Shown: piece by piece, positions 50,743 through 59,407 of the stretch
Position numbering within the stretch: the first letter of the stretch is position 1
Layout of the letters: each line of letters begins with the position of its first letter
NCBI RefSeq assembly: GCF_036013915.1
Contig: NZ_CP107899.1
Location: forward strand, 3,286,001 to 3,350,000
Reading direction: 5' to 3'
Source of the DNA: Streptomyces sp. NBC_00464
Lineage (GTDB): Bacteria; Actinomycetota; Actinomycetes; Streptomycetales; Streptomycetaceae
DNA length: 64,000 nucleotides
Made by a program: the position numbers and the translations under genes
Notes under the pieces: model-generated
Seen by the model: the letters and a program-made list of their open reading frames with translations, nothing else
Told to the model about the DNA's origin: nothing
The model's database searches: none

Positions 50743-50901
50743 CACTTCCGGATCATGGGTCACGGGCGTCCAAGCTAGGCGGGCCGCAGGACGGCCCGCC
50801 ACTGGATTTCGCACCGGCCGCCGCCCGTGGCGGAGCCCGCGAGGACAGACAAGTCTACTTACGGACGATCCGCCACAGACCGAATTGTTACGCTGGCGGA
50901 C

Positions 50902-51390
50902 ATGACCGCCATGGCACCCACCCGCACCACACCGGACCTCTCGTACCTCCTGGACCACACCAGCCACGTCCTGCGGACCCAGATGTCGGCAGCGCTCGCC
51001 GAGATCGGGCTCACCGCCCGCATGCACTGCGTGCTGGTCCACGCCCTGGAGGAGGAGCGCACCCAGATCCAGCTCGCCGAGATCGGCGACATGGACAAGA
51101 CCACGATGGTGGTGACGGTGGACGCCCTGGAGAGCGCGGGCCTCGCCGAGCGCCGCCCCTCCAGCCGGGACCGGCGGGCGCGGATCATCGCGGTCACCGA
51201 GAAGGGCGCCGCACTCGCCGCGCAGAGCCAGGAGATCGTCGACCGGGTGCACAAGGAGGCGCTGAGCAGCCTCCCCCGCACGGACCGGGAGACCCTCCTG
51301 CACGCCCTGAACCAGCTGGCCGGCGAGCACCTGGCCACCCCGGCCGAGAACCCGCGTCCGGTACGCAGGGCCCGGCAGAGCCAGAAGTAG
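50902..51390 (+). CDS. MarR-family regulator
   Basis: 162 residues from ATG 50902. The MarR winged helix shows LTARMHCVLVHALEEERTQIQLAEIGDMDKTTMVVTVDALESAGLAERRPSSRDRRARIIAVTEKG, with the wing residues RDRRAR. It probably regulates the following DHA2 MFS gene and the PPOX gene, an arrangement common for multidrug or oxidative-stress cassettes. Confidence 0.88.
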   Translation: MTAMAPTRTTPDLSYLLDHTSHVLRTQMSAALAEIGLTARMHCVLVHALEEERTQIQLAEIGDMDKTTMVVTVDALESAGLAERRPSSRDRRARIIAVTEKGAALAAQSQEIVDRVHKEALSSLPRTDRETLLHALNQLAGEHLATPAENPRPVRRARQSQK

Positions 51391-51552
51391 GCACCACGGC
51401 ACCCACCACCGCCCCGCGGCACCCCACCACCACTCCACGGCACACCCGCCACCGGACCGCGGGATCCGCAGAAAATAGAACCGAAAGAAATAGTCCACAA
51501 CAAAACCATCTGCTACGTTCTCTCTTGTCGAACCCACCGACAGGAGAGCCCG

Positions 51553-53025
51553 ATGTCTGCCACCGCACCCACCGCACCCAAAGCTCCCGCCCCCGCACCC
51601 GCACCCCCCACCACCCGCTCACGCCGCCTCGCCCTCGGCGTGATCGCCACCGGTCTGCTGATGACCGTGCTCGACGGCTCGATCGTGACGGTGGCGATGC
51701 CCGCCATCCAGAACGACCTCGGGTTCACACCCGGCGGCCTCAGCTGGGTCGTCAACGCCTACCTGATCGCCTTCGGCGGCCTGCTGCTGCTCTCGGGCCG
51801 GCTCGGCGACCTCATCGGCCGCAGGCGGATGTTCCTGGCCGGCACCGCGGTCTTCACCGCCGCCTCCGTACTGGCCGGGGCGGCCGGCTCCCCCGCCCTC
51901 CTCATCACCGCGCGCTTCCTCCAGGGCGCCGGCAGCGCCATGGCCTCCGCGGTCGGCCTCGGCATCCTCGTCACCCTCTTCACCGAGCGCCGCGAACGGG
52001 CCCGCGCCATCGCCGTGTTCAGCTTCACCGGCGCCGCAGGGGCCTCGATCGGCCAGGTGCTGGGCGGGATCCTGACCGACGCCTTCGGCTGGCACTGGAT
52101 CTTCTTCATCAACCTGCCGATCGGTCTCGCGGTCCTCCTCGTCGCGCTGCGTGTGCTGCCCGCCGACCGCGGGCCCGGTCTCGCGGCCGGCGCCGACGCC
52201 GTCGGCGCGTTCCTGGTCACCGCCGGGGTGATGCTGGGCATCTACTCCGTCGTCGAGGTCGAGTCGTACGGATGGCTGTCGTTGCACACGATCGGCCTCG
52301 GCGCCCTCGCACTGGCCCTGCTCGCCCTGTTCGTCGCCCGCCAGGCCACGGCCCCGGCCCCGCTCCTTCCCCTGCGGATCCTCGCGTCCCGGAGCGTCGC
52401 GGGCGCCAACCTGGTCCAGATCCTCATGGTGGCCGCGCTGTTCTCGTTCCAGATCCTGGTCGCGCTGTATCTGCAACGGGTCCTCGGCTACGGGGCCACC
52501 GCCACCGGGCTCGCCATGCTGCCGGCGGCCGCGGTCATCGGTGCGGTGTCGCTCGGGGTGTCGGCCCGCCTCAGCGCACGGTTCGGCGACCGCAACGTCC
52601 TGCTTCTGGGGCTGGCCCTGCTGATCGGGGTGCTCGGGCTCCTCACCCGGCTCCCCGTCCACGCGCACTACGCCGCCGATCTGCTCCCGGTGATGTTCCT
52701 CGCCGCCGGATTCGGCCTCGCCCTCCCCGCGTTGACCACGCTCGGCATGTCGGGGGCAGGTGAGGCGGACGCCGGGCTCGCCTCCGGGTTGTTCAACACC
52801 ACCCAGCAGCTCGGCATGGCCATGGGCGTCGCCGTCCTGTCCACGCTGGCGGCCTCCCGTACGGACACCCTGCTCGCCGACGGCAGCAGCCGCGCCGAGG
52901 CGCTGACCGGCGGCTACCACCTGGCGTTCGCCGTCGGCACCGGCCTGCTCGCCACCGCCTTCCTCGTCGCACTCGCGGTACTCAGGCGGCCGGACCGCGC
53001 GACCGCAGCCGCCCCGTCCGCCTGA
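51553..53025 (+). CDS. DHA2-type MFS multidrug transporter (14-TM)
   Basis: 490 residues. The early signature GLLMTVLDGSIVTVAMPAIQNDLGFTPGGLSWVVNAYLIAFGGLLLLSGRLGDLIGRRRMFLAG is diagnostic of EmrB/QacA-like (DHA2) exporters with 14 segments. It follows the MarR gene by 162 bp and precedes the PPOX gene by 33 bp, so it is probably a MarR-regulated efflux cassette. Confidence 0.9.
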   Translation: MSATAPTAPKAPAPAPAPPTTRSRRLALGVIATGLLMTVLDGSIVTVAMPAIQNDLGFTPGGLSWVVNAYLIAFGGLLLLSGRLGDLIGRRRMFLAGTAVFTAASVLAGAAGSPALLITARFLQGAGSAMASAVGLGILVTLFTERRERARAIAVFSFTGAAGASIGQVLGGILTDAFGWHWIFFINLPIGLAVLLVALRVLPADRGPGLAAGADAVGAFLVTAGVMLGIYSVVEVESYGWLSLHTIGLGALALALLALFVARQATAPAPLLPLRILASRSVAGANLVQILMVAALFSFQILVALYLQRVLGYGATATGLAMLPAAAVIGAVSLGVSARLSARFGDRNVLLLGLALLIGVLGLLTRLPVHAHYAADLLPVMFLAAGFGLALPALTTLGMSGAGEADAGLASGLFNTTQQLGMAMGVAVLSTLAASRTDTLLADGSSRAEALTGGYHLAFAVGTGLLATAFLVALAVLRRPDRATAAAPSA

Positions 53026-53058
53026 CCGCACCCCATCCAGCAACCGAAGGACACCACC

Positions 53059-53607
53059 ATGACCACGCACCCCACCACCGACACCGCTCCCACCATCACC
53101 ACCGACACCGCTCCCACCATCACCACCGACACCGACACCGGTCCCGGCAACGGCCCCGCCCCGCGCACACTCACCGAAGCGGAACTCTCCCAACTCCTCG
53201 GCGAGCAGCAGTTCGGCGTCCTCGCGAGCGTGCGGCGCACCGGGCACCCCCACCTGACGACGGTGCTCTACTCCTGGGACGCGAAGGAGCGCGTGGTGCG
53301 CGTGTCCAGCACCGCCGACCGCCTCAAGCCGCGTCAGCTGCGTACCGATCCGCATGCGGCACTGCACGTCAACGGCCCGGACGTGTTCTCGTTCGCGGTG
53401 GCCGAGGGCGAGGCCGAGGTGTCCGCTCCGGCCGCCGTGCCCGGTGACGCGGTCAGCCGCGAACTCCTGTCCCTGACGCCCGGTTTCGAGGACCCGGCCG
53501 AGGAGGCGGCCTTCCTGGCCCAGGTGGTCGCGGACCGGCGCGTGGTGATCCGGATCCGGGTCTCCCGCCTGTACGGAACGGCGCTGGACATCCCCGCCGC
53601 GGACTGA
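53059..53607 (+). CDS. PPOX-class F420/FMN-dependent split-barrel protein
   Basis: 182 residues. The N-terminus contains a duplicated TDTAPTIT, from a 24-bp repeat in the DNA at about 53077-53124. The split barrel is LTEAELSQLLGEQQFGVLASVRRTGHPHLTTVLYSWDAKERVVRVSSTADRLKPRQLRTDPHAALHVNGPDVFSFAVAEGEAEV. Such enzymes reduce small molecules using F420H2 or FMNH2. It is cotranscribed with the MFS gene in the MarR cassette. Confidence 0.83.
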   Translation: MTTHPTTDTAPTITTDTAPTITTDTDTGPGNGPAPRTLTEAELSQLLGEQQFGVLASVRRTGHPHLTTVLYSWDAKERVVRVSSTADRLKPRQLRTDPHAALHVNGPDVFSFAVAEGEAEVSAPAAVPGDAVSRELLSLTPGFEDPAEEAAFLAQVVADRRVVIRIRVSRLYGTALDIPAAD

Positions 53608-53671
53608 CCCCAGGCGGCGGGGTCGCACCGGGCCCATGTGCGCGACAAGCGGAGGCTCTAGGATCCCGCCC

Positions 53672-54190
53672 ATGGCTACCGACCCCGGCTACACCTGCTC
53701 CCGCTGCGGCGAACACCACACGGAACTCCCGATGGGGTACTCGACCATGGCGCCCGACGTCTGGGACGCGAGCCTGGAGAGCGACCCCGACAGCATGCTC
53801 TCGACGGACCAGTGCATCGTCAGACACGAGCACTACTTCATCAAGGGCCTGATCGAGATACCCGTGGCCGGCAGCCGGGAGCCGTTCTCCTGGGGCGTCT
53901 GGGTGTCCCTGAGCCGGGAGAACTTCGGCCGTGCCCTCGATGTGTGGGAGACCCCGGGCCGGGAGTCCGAGAAGCCGTACTTCGGCTGGCTCACCACCGA
54001 GTTGGGGCTCTACTCCCCCCGTACGACCAACCTCAAGACCAATGCGCACACCCGCCCGATCGGCCGGCGCCCGCTCATCGAACTGGAGCCGACCGATCAC
54101 CCGCTGGCCGTGGAGCAGCGCACCGGCATCACGCTCGACCGGGTCCGGGAGATCGCCGAGGCGGTGCAGCACGCCGAGGACGGCCGATAG
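53672..54190 (+). CDS. DUF2199-family protein
   Basis: 172 residues from ATG 53672. The N-terminus YTCSRCGEHHTELPMGY holds a CxxC pair as in DUF2199 proteins. The core is HEHYFIKGLIEIPVAGSREPFSWGVWVSLSRENFGRALDVW followed by GRRPLIELEPTDHPLAVEQRTGITLDRVREI, the family hallmark. Function is unknown; the family is widespread in actinobacteria and proteobacteria. It is convergent with a TetR gene. Confidence 0.85.
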   Translation: MATDPGYTCSRCGEHHTELPMGYSTMAPDVWDASLESDPDSMLSTDQCIVRHEHYFIKGLIEIPVAGSREPFSWGVWVSLSRENFGRALDVWETPGRESEKPYFGWLTTELGLYSPRTTNLKTNAHTRPIGRRPLIELEPTDHPLAVEQRTGITLDRVREIAEAVQHAEDGR

Positions 54191-54199
54191 GGCCGGGAG

Positions 54200-54898
54200 T
54201 CAGTCCTCCAGCCCCGACCGCAGCTGTACGAAGCCCTGCTCGGCGGCCTCGACGGCGTCCGCGTACACCTGGTCCGCGGTCCGGCCCTCGCTGATCCGCT
54301 GCCAGTTCTCCATGGCCAGGATGCGCAGGACCGCGACGATCTGCCCCGCGGCCAGCCGGTCCGCCACCCTCTCGCCCAGGGCCCGGGCGAGAGCGGCCTC
54401 CGAGCGGCCCTGGTAGGCGTAGAGCCGGGCCACCAGGGACGGCGTCCCGTACAGCAGCCGGTGGAACGCCAGCACCTGCGGTACGTCGCACAGCCCCGTG
54501 ACCGGGTCGCGCGCCTCCAGCCCGTCCAGGAAGTGACGCCGCAGCGCGTCCAGCGGGGACTCCCCCTCCGCGCGGCCGGCGACCACCCGTGCGGACTCGT
54601 CCTCGTGGTCGGCGAACCGGTGGAGGGCCAGGTCCTCCTTGGCGGGGAAGTACCGGAACAGCGTCGGCTTGGAGATGTCGGCGGCGGCGGCGATCTCCGC
54701 GACCGAGACCTTGTCGAAGCCGCGCTCCAGGAACAACGAGATCGCGGCGTCGGAGACGGCCTGATACGTCAGCTGCTTCTTCCGCTCCCGCAGACTCATG
54801 GGCGTACGGGGGGTCGGCGCTGCCGCGTCCCCACCCGCCGTCGCGTCCGTCGCGTCGGCTGCCGTACGGGGGCCGGGCTTCTCTCCGCTCATGACCAT
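54200..54898 (-). CDS. TetR-family regulator
   Basis: 232 residues (ATG 54898; ATG 54892 is an alternative). A ~35-residue low-complexity N-terminus precedes the HTH: LTYQAVSDAAISLFLERGFDKVSVAEIAAAADISKPTLFRYFPAKEDLALHRFADH. The C-terminus is helical with no known ligand. Upstream there are two TTGAC-like hexamers (54910 and 54926). No target gene is obvious. Confidence 0.87.
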   Translation of the reverse strand: MVMSGEKPGPRTAADATDATAGGDAAAPTPRTPMSLRERKKQLTYQAVSDAAISLFLERGFDKVSVAEIAAAADISKPTLFRYFPAKEDLALHRFADHEDESARVVAGRAEGESPLDALRRHFLDGLEARDPVTGLCDVPQVLAFHRLLYGTPSLVARLYAYQGRSEAALARALGERVADRLAAGQIVAVLRILAMENWQRISEGRTADQVYADAVEAAEQGFVQLRSGLED

Positions 54899-54933
54899 GA
54901 AGCGTACGCCCTTGACCTCAACCGAACTTGACG

Positions 54934-55749
54934 TCAGCCGCCGCCCGGCCCCGTACCGGAAGGCTCCGCTCCGCCCTCCTGTGCGCGGGAGCGGATCAGC
55001 ACGTCGACCCCGTCCAGCACCCGTTCGAGACCGAACCTGAACTCGTGATCGAACTCGTCCGGCACCCGCATCCCCCCGGCCGCCATCAACCGGGCGAGCG
55101 CGGGATGACGCACGGGGTCCACCAGTCGGTTCACCGTACGGACGTACCCCTCCACGACCTCCTCCACCGGCACGCCGCGGGACTCGACCGCGGCGCGGAG
55201 ATCGCCCATCAGCAGCGCCTCGTTCCGCACGAAACCACTGACCAGAAGGATGACGGACATCTCCTCACCCGCGTCCAACCCGGTGCCTGCGAGCGCCTGG
55301 AGACCCTGCTCCCACCAGGCGACGGAGTTCGGACTGGCGGGCGGTCCGGCGACAGGGATGCGGAGCATCCACAGATTGCGGTGGAAGACCCGGCGCTGCG
55401 CCCGGGCCCACTGCGAGAGCGCCTCCCGCCAGCCGGCGCTCTCCTCCTGGACGGGGAGCGGGGGCGGCGGACCCATGGCCGCCTCCTGCATGAGTACGTA
55501 GAGCTCGTCCTTGGCGGCGACGTACCGGTACAGCGACATCGTGGAGGCGCCGAGGTCCTTGGCGACCCGGCCCATCGACACCGCCCCGATCCCCTCGGAC
55601 GCCGCCACCGCGACCGCGGCGTCCACGATCCGCTCCAGACTCAGCCCCGGCTTCGGCCCCTTCACCGGACGCGCCCGCAGCCCCCAGGCAGCCTCGATAC
55701 TGGCCGGCAGGCCCGTACCGCCCGGCGAACCGTTCCCTTGCTGCGTCAC
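54934..55749 (-). CDS. TetR-family regulator (TetR_C_1 type)
   Basis: 271 residues. The HTH is LSLERIVDAAVAVAASEGIGAVSMGRVAKDLGASTMSLYRYVAAKDELYVLMQEAAMG. The long C-terminal domain (LSQWARAQRRVFHRNLWMLRIPVAGPPASPNSVAWWEQGLQALAG) matches the TetR_C_1 ligand-binding class that usually controls an adjacent MFS or ABC exporter. Here the divergent gene appears to be lost: only a short frame from 55836 remains before the phosphotransferase gene in antisense. Confidence 0.87.
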   Translation of the reverse strand: MTQQGNGSPGGTGLPASIEAAWGLRARPVKGPKPGLSLERIVDAAVAVAASEGIGAVSMGRVAKDLGASTMSLYRYVAAKDELYVLMQEAAMGPPPPLPVQEESAGWREALSQWARAQRRVFHRNLWMLRIPVAGPPASPNSVAWWEQGLQALAGTGLDAGEEMSVILLVSGFVRNEALLMGDLRAAVESRGVPVEEVVEGYVRTVNRLVDPVRHPALARLMAAGGMRVPDEFDHEFRFGLERVLDGVDVLIRSRAQEGGAEPSGTGPGGG

Positions 55750-55902
55750 GTGAACCCCGCCTTCCCTTGGCGGCCATCCTAGTTATGCGTACTCCTCACG
55801 CAGCAACGCGTATGACACACACAAGGGGAAGCTCCATGCGTTGCGCCGGACGTGTCGCCGCGAGCACGGCCCGCAACCTGGCCCCCACCACAGGGCCGCT
55901 GC

Positions 55903-57030
55903 TCAGGGGGCGGACGCGGTGGCGCCTGGCGGCCGGCAGCAGAGCCACCGCCGGTAGGCGGCAACCACCTCTCGGACGGTCGGCACCCGCCCCAGGCCCA
56001 GCGGGGCCTGGGCTGCCGCAACCGTCTCCTGGATCCGCCGGGACGCCGGGGACAGCTGCCGATCGGACCCTGGCCCCTCGCTCAGCGACAGAGCCGTACG
56101 GATCACATCGGTGTAGACGGACTGCGCCCGTTTGTATCCGAGCAGTACCGGCAGATCGTGTTCCCACCCCTCGGAACTACCGGGCCTGGCACGCTCGACC
56201 TCGGACAGCCAGATCCCGGTGATCCGTTCACGCTCGTCGCTGGGATAGCGCATCAGATGGAGATGGGTGGCCAAGTCGTAGAGCGGGTCACCGATCATGG
56301 CAAGCTCCCAGTCGATGGTCCACAGGTCGCCACGCCGGTCGACGATGAAGTTCTCCCTGTGCAGGTCGCCATGGACCAGTACGTAGGGCCTGGGAGTGAG
56401 TTGGCGTGCCTGTTTCCGCAGACGCTCCAGGCTGTCCCCACGTATGCCGAGGCCTGAGAAGAGGGCCCCGTAGCCCGGGAGATGGCGCCGATAGACGTGA
56501 CGCTCGGTGAAGTCGATCAACCGGGCGAGAAAGGCGGCGGAGTCGTCCCTTCGTCCGTCCGGCCGGCCCGGTCCGCATCCTTCCTCGATCTCGTCGATGC
56601 CCACCGATGCCAGCTCACGGAAAAGCACACCGATCTGGTGCTCGTGATGCCACGACAGGGGGCGCCCGGGAGGGGACAGTTCACCCAGTGTCCGCCCCTC
56701 GATGAAGGTGTAGAGAGAGACCGACTCGCGGTCGACGACAGCGGGGATACGGGTGATGCGCCCCGCAAGAGCGCGCACGAGCTCCTTCTCCGAAGAGAAC
56801 CAGCGCAGATCGAACCAGAACAGCCCTGCCCGCGGATCCCGGCACTTCCACCAGCTCTGGACACCGGATCCGCCGGTCGCCGGAAGCGGAAAGGCATATG
56901 TCTCGTGGTGATATCCCTTGAGGGGACCCACCAGCAGACGCTCGTCCGGGACGAGAGCGGCTGCGCGTTCCCGTGCACCCGGCACCGCACCGGCCGAGAT
57001 CCCGGCAGCGCCGGAAACCGGGAATGCCAT
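55903..57030 (-). CDS. Kinase-like phosphotransferase (APH/choline-kinase superfamily)
   Basis: 375 residues from ATG 57030 (GTG 57033 adjacent). N-lobe: LLVGPLKGYHHETYAFPLP and WWKCRDPRAGLFWFDLRWF. Catalytic loop: YVLVHGDLHRENFIVDRRGDLWTIDWELAMIGDPLYDLATHLHLMRYPSDE, with intact Brenner HGD and IDWE motifs. The long form and the RWF...KELVRAL segment suggest a natural-product or sugar kinase. It lies 145 bp downstream of the HAD gene on the same strand and may pair with it. Confidence 0.82.
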   Translation of the reverse strand: MAFPVSGAAGISAGAVPGARERAAALVPDERLLVGPLKGYHHETYAFPLPATGGSGVQSWWKCRDPRAGLFWFDLRWFSSEKELVRALAGRITRIPAVVDRESVSLYTFIEGRTLGELSPPGRPLSWHHEHQIGVLFRELASVGIDEIEEGCGPGRPDGRRDDSAAFLARLIDFTERHVYRRHLPGYGALFSGLGIRGDSLERLRKQARQLTPRPYVLVHGDLHRENFIVDRRGDLWTIDWELAMIGDPLYDLATHLHLMRYPSDERERITGIWLSEVERARPGSSEGWEHDLPVLLGYKRAQSVYTDVIRTALSLSEGPGSDRQLSPASRRIQETVAAAQAPLGLGRVPTVREVVAAYRRWLCCRPPGATASAP

Positions 57031-57174
57031 CACCCACGGCCCCGGTCCGGGACGGCCGAGACGCACCCCGGGTCCCTCATCGGCCGACGGAAGGCTCCGC
57101 GGCCCGGCTCACTTCCCCGTTGGCGCCCCATACAGTGAAGGTACAACTACCATCGGGGCCTGCGCACTTGTGGC

Positions 57175-57996
57175 TCAGAGCACCGCCGCCGCGTCGGCCA
57201 GCACCTGCATGGTCGCGATGACGGGCGACGGAGCCTCGTCCGCCCCTGGGGCACTGAGCATCTGCCGCTTCTCGGGCTTGCGGTGATAGCCGAGGAACGG
57301 CATCCCGGCACGCCGCGCCGTCACCCGGTCCGAGACCGAGTCGCCGATCATCAGATGCGCGGATGCCTCGGCGCCCGACGCCCTCATGACCTCGTGGAGA
57401 ATCCAGGGGTTCGGCTTCATGCGCGCCGCCTCGGCCTCGCACCGACCGAGCACCGGACCGGTGAAGTACCGCCACAGCGACTCACGTTCGAGATAGCGCC
57501 GGATCGCCTCGTAGTGGTTGTTGGATGCCACAGCCAGACAGTGGCCGGCCACGGACGCACCCGCCCCCCGGCGCAGGCCCAACTCGCTCCAGGCGCGAAT
57601 GAAGTCAACGGCTCCCGGCGTCGGCTCCGCGTGTTCCGCAGACTTGAGCTCCCAAGCGGTCAGCGCGCTCTGCATCTCACCAACCACGGCGAGCCACGCC
57701 TCGCAGTTCCCTCGGTCGGCTGCGGCTCGTACGTACGCGCTGAAGATCTCGTGAGGATCCCGGCACCCCCACACGGCCGCCAGGTCGAGGCCGTGGCACT
57801 TCGCAATGTCCAGCAGGTCCTCCGCGATACGGCCCGCCACACTCTCCTGGCTCGGGCCTCCGGCGAACAGTCGGGCGACGGGGCCGTCGAAGTCGAGCAC
57901 CACGCACCGTGTCCGGGCGAGCATGTCCCGCACGGCTCGCACGGAAAGGTCTCCTGCCACCCGCGCACCCTCCGCGGCGGCCTCGGGTGTAGTCAT
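57175..57996 (-). CDS. HAD-superfamily phosphatase
   Basis: 273 residues from ATG 57996. Motif I is CVVLDFDGPVARLFAG (Asp35, Asp37). Motif II is CLAVASNNH, with Lys of motif III in RMKPNPWILHEV. Motif IV is HLMIGDSVSDRVTARRAGMPFLGYHRK. The insertion between motifs (residues ~45-130) is helical, like a C1 cap. It probably dephosphorylates a small metabolite. It lies 11 bp downstream of the first GntR gene in one transcript and upstream of the kinase-like gene, giving an apparent phosphatase/kinase pair. Confidence 0.85.
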   Translation of the reverse strand: MTTPEAAAEGARVAGDLSVRAVRDMLARTRCVVLDFDGPVARLFAGGPSQESVAGRIAEDLLDIAKCHGLDLAAVWGCRDPHEIFSAYVRAAADRGNCEAWLAVVGEMQSALTAWELKSAEHAEPTPGAVDFIRAWSELGLRRGAGASVAGHCLAVASNNHYEAIRRYLERESLWRYFTGPVLGRCEAEAARMKPNPWILHEVMRASGAEASAHLMIGDSVSDRVTARRAGMPFLGYHRKPEKRQMLSAPGADEAPSPVIATMQVLADAAAVL

Positions 57997-58007
57997 GAAC
58001 GACACGA

Positions 58008-58949
58008 TCAGAAGCCCGCCCTCTGGGCGATGTCCCAGTTCGAATCGAAGAACCGCTGAAGCGTGCTGACCACGTCGGGCTGGCCCTCGGGGGCATCGGC
58101 GGAGGCCCGGAAGGGGAAGAGAGTGGCTCCGGTGCCGTAGGCGTCGTAGATCGCGACCCTGTCCCAGTCCGGGGGAAGCGAGACAGTACCCTCCCTCGTC
58201 TCGTAGTACCCCTGCAGCGCCAGCCGACGGTTCAGGATGTAGACCTTCATCTGGGGTGAGAACGGCACCAGGCGCACCTCGACCTCGACTTCGGGCACCA
58301 GGCCCCGGTCCCGCAGCTCGTACAGGGCCCCCCTGAGCATCATCGCGTGACTGTGCAGGATCTCCTTGAGCCGCAGGCGCACGCGGGGGTCGTCCGAGCC
58401 GTCCATGGGGCGGGGAATCGCCAGGTTCGGGGAATCGCAGTCGGGCAGCATCAGCCGGGCGTTGATACTGCGCGGCGGCTTGATCCGGCCGGTCAGGATG
58501 CGGTCCTTCTGGTCGGACACCCGAGCCGCCAGCGACTCCGTCGTCATCGAGAAGACGTCGAGTCTCACCTCGGTGGCCTCGAACGCCTCTTCCAGATAGG
58601 GCTTGAGCAGCACCGGCGGGACACGCTCGGACACGACGGCCCACACCTCGCCGTCGTCGTCGGCACTCACCGTCTCGACGCCGGGGCGGGACCCGGTCCT
58701 GTCCGCCGTCGCCTCCCGGACGAAAGTCCCGCTGCCGCGCTTGGTGACAATGAGCCCTTCCTCGCGGAGCAGCTTCAGCGCTTCGTTGACCGTATCGCCG
58801 GAGACGCTGAACCGATCTCGCAGCTGTTCCCGCGTGGGCAGACGGCCACCGGCCTTCCAGACCTCGCCGTTGATCTCTTTCCGCAGGCTGTCAGCGATGT
58901 GTTGGTACTGATGCTTACCTTCAGCTGCTTCGGACTCACGAGTTGTCAC
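58008..58949 (-). CDS. GntR-family regulator 1 with uncharacterised C-terminal domain
   Basis: 313 residues from GTG 58949. The N-terminal GntR winged helix (residues ~8-85) shows HQYQHIADSLRKEINGEVWKAGGRLPTREQLRDRFSVSGDTVNEALKLLREEGLIVTKRGSGTFV. The C-terminal ~200 residues are not FCD, UTRA or aminotransferase-like; they contain VFSMTTESLAARV, VRLVPFSPQMKVYILN, YDAYGTGATLFPF and FFDSNWDIA. The same domain occurs in the second GntR. TTATAT at 58959-58964 may be a -10 element for a near-leaderless transcript. The gene is divergent from a 55-residue peptide gene. Confidence 0.82.
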   Translation of the reverse strand: MTTRESEAAEGKHQYQHIADSLRKEINGEVWKAGGRLPTREQLRDRFSVSGDTVNEALKLLREEGLIVTKRGSGTFVREATADRTGSRPGVETVSADDDGEVWAVVSERVPPVLLKPYLEEAFEATEVRLDVFSMTTESLAARVSDQKDRILTGRIKPPRSINARLMLPDCDSPNLAIPRPMDGSDDPRVRLRLKEILHSHAMMLRGALYELRDRGLVPEVEVEVRLVPFSPQMKVYILNRRLALQGYYETREGTVSLPPDWDRVAIYDAYGTGATLFPFRASADAPEGQPDVVSTLQRFFDSNWDIAQRAGF

Positions 58950-58950
58950 C

Positions 58951-59105
58951 TGCCAACCATATAACTTTTCCTCCGCCACCAGCAGCCAGGTCAGCCAGCC
59001 GGACATCCAACCGGCCGACCAACCAGCAAGCCATCCAACCCAACCAATGAACCAGACAAGTTTACGACTACTCACTCGTAGGGAAACATGACCACAAGCC
59101 AACCA
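58951..59105. promoter_or_regulatory. Array of CCAACC/CCAG motifs upstream of GntR-1
   Basis: The 155 bp upstream of GntR-1 are packed with CCAACC (58953, 59007, 59018, 59034, 59039, 59099) and CCAG/CCAA tetramers, on a comparatively AT-rich background. Read on the other strand this is a TGGTTGG array that could be a multi-site operator for a GntR protein. It coincidentally encodes a Trp/Gly-rich stretch in the GntR frame, which I consider non-coding. Confidence 0.5.
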
Positions 59106-59211
59106 GTCAAATTATAGGCATTGATTGGTAGCCAGCAGCCATTGGAAGCGTCCGAGCGGCACAACGGAGTGCGCGCGTCAACGCCCCTTCACTACCGGAG
59201 GAGTGATCGTC

Positions 59212-59379
59212 ATGCCATTCATCACGCTGGGCCTGGAGCAGGTAGTGCAGTGGAAGTACGGGTTCATGGGGGCAGTGGGCTTCACCCTCCTGACCTTCGG
59301 GCTCAAGGCAGGCAATCACAACTGCGCCTGCGCAGGTGCCCTCGTCCTGGCCCTGCTCCTCGTCCCGACCGACGACTAG
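59212..59379 (+). CDS. 55-residue hydrophobic peptide 1
   Basis: A strong GGAGGAG precedes ATG 59212. The N-terminus MPFITLGLEQVVQWK is amphipathic. A hydrophobic stretch (YGFMGAVGFTLLTFGL, residues 16-31) is followed by KAGNHNCACAGALVLALLLVP with three features shared with peptide 2: K-x-GN, a cysteine and LALLL. One or two membrane segments are likely. It is paralogous to the peptide at 60505-60675 (about 40% identical by eye). No cleavage site is evident. The function is unknown; small membrane toxin, leader or signalling roles are all possible. Confidence 0.75.
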   Translation: MPFITLGLEQVVQWKYGFMGAVGFTLLTFGLKAGNHNCACAGALVLALLLVPTDD

Positions 59380-59407
59380 CAGGCGTCCAGATCCGCACGC
59401 CTGCTAG
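59376..59407. terminator. Bidirectional hairpin containing both stop codons
   Basis: 11-bp perfect inverted repeat (59376-59386 and 59397-59407) with a 10-nt loop. The left arm contains the TAG of peptide 1, and the right arm the complement of the TAG of GntR-2. An AGGCGTCCAGATCC direct repeat (59381-59394, 59406-59419) overlaps it. It is the shared terminator of the convergent genes. Confidence 0.65.

Noticed and set aside
51619..53673. 684-residue minus-strand frame opposite the DHA2 MFS and PPOX genes
   Set aside because: Gly/Glu/His/Arg-rich shadow frame; both plus-strand genes are diagnostic.
57077..57174. Short frame ending CTFTVWGANGEVSRAAEPSVGR between the HAD and kinase genes
   Set aside because: The end looks protein-like, but no start codon exists outside the HAD gene frame; likely chance.
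58951..59102. N-terminal Trp/Gly-rich extension of GntR-1 back to ATG 59102
   Set aside because: It comes from a CCAR repeat array in the promoter; family members start near the GntR domain, and a -10-like TTATAT lies inside.
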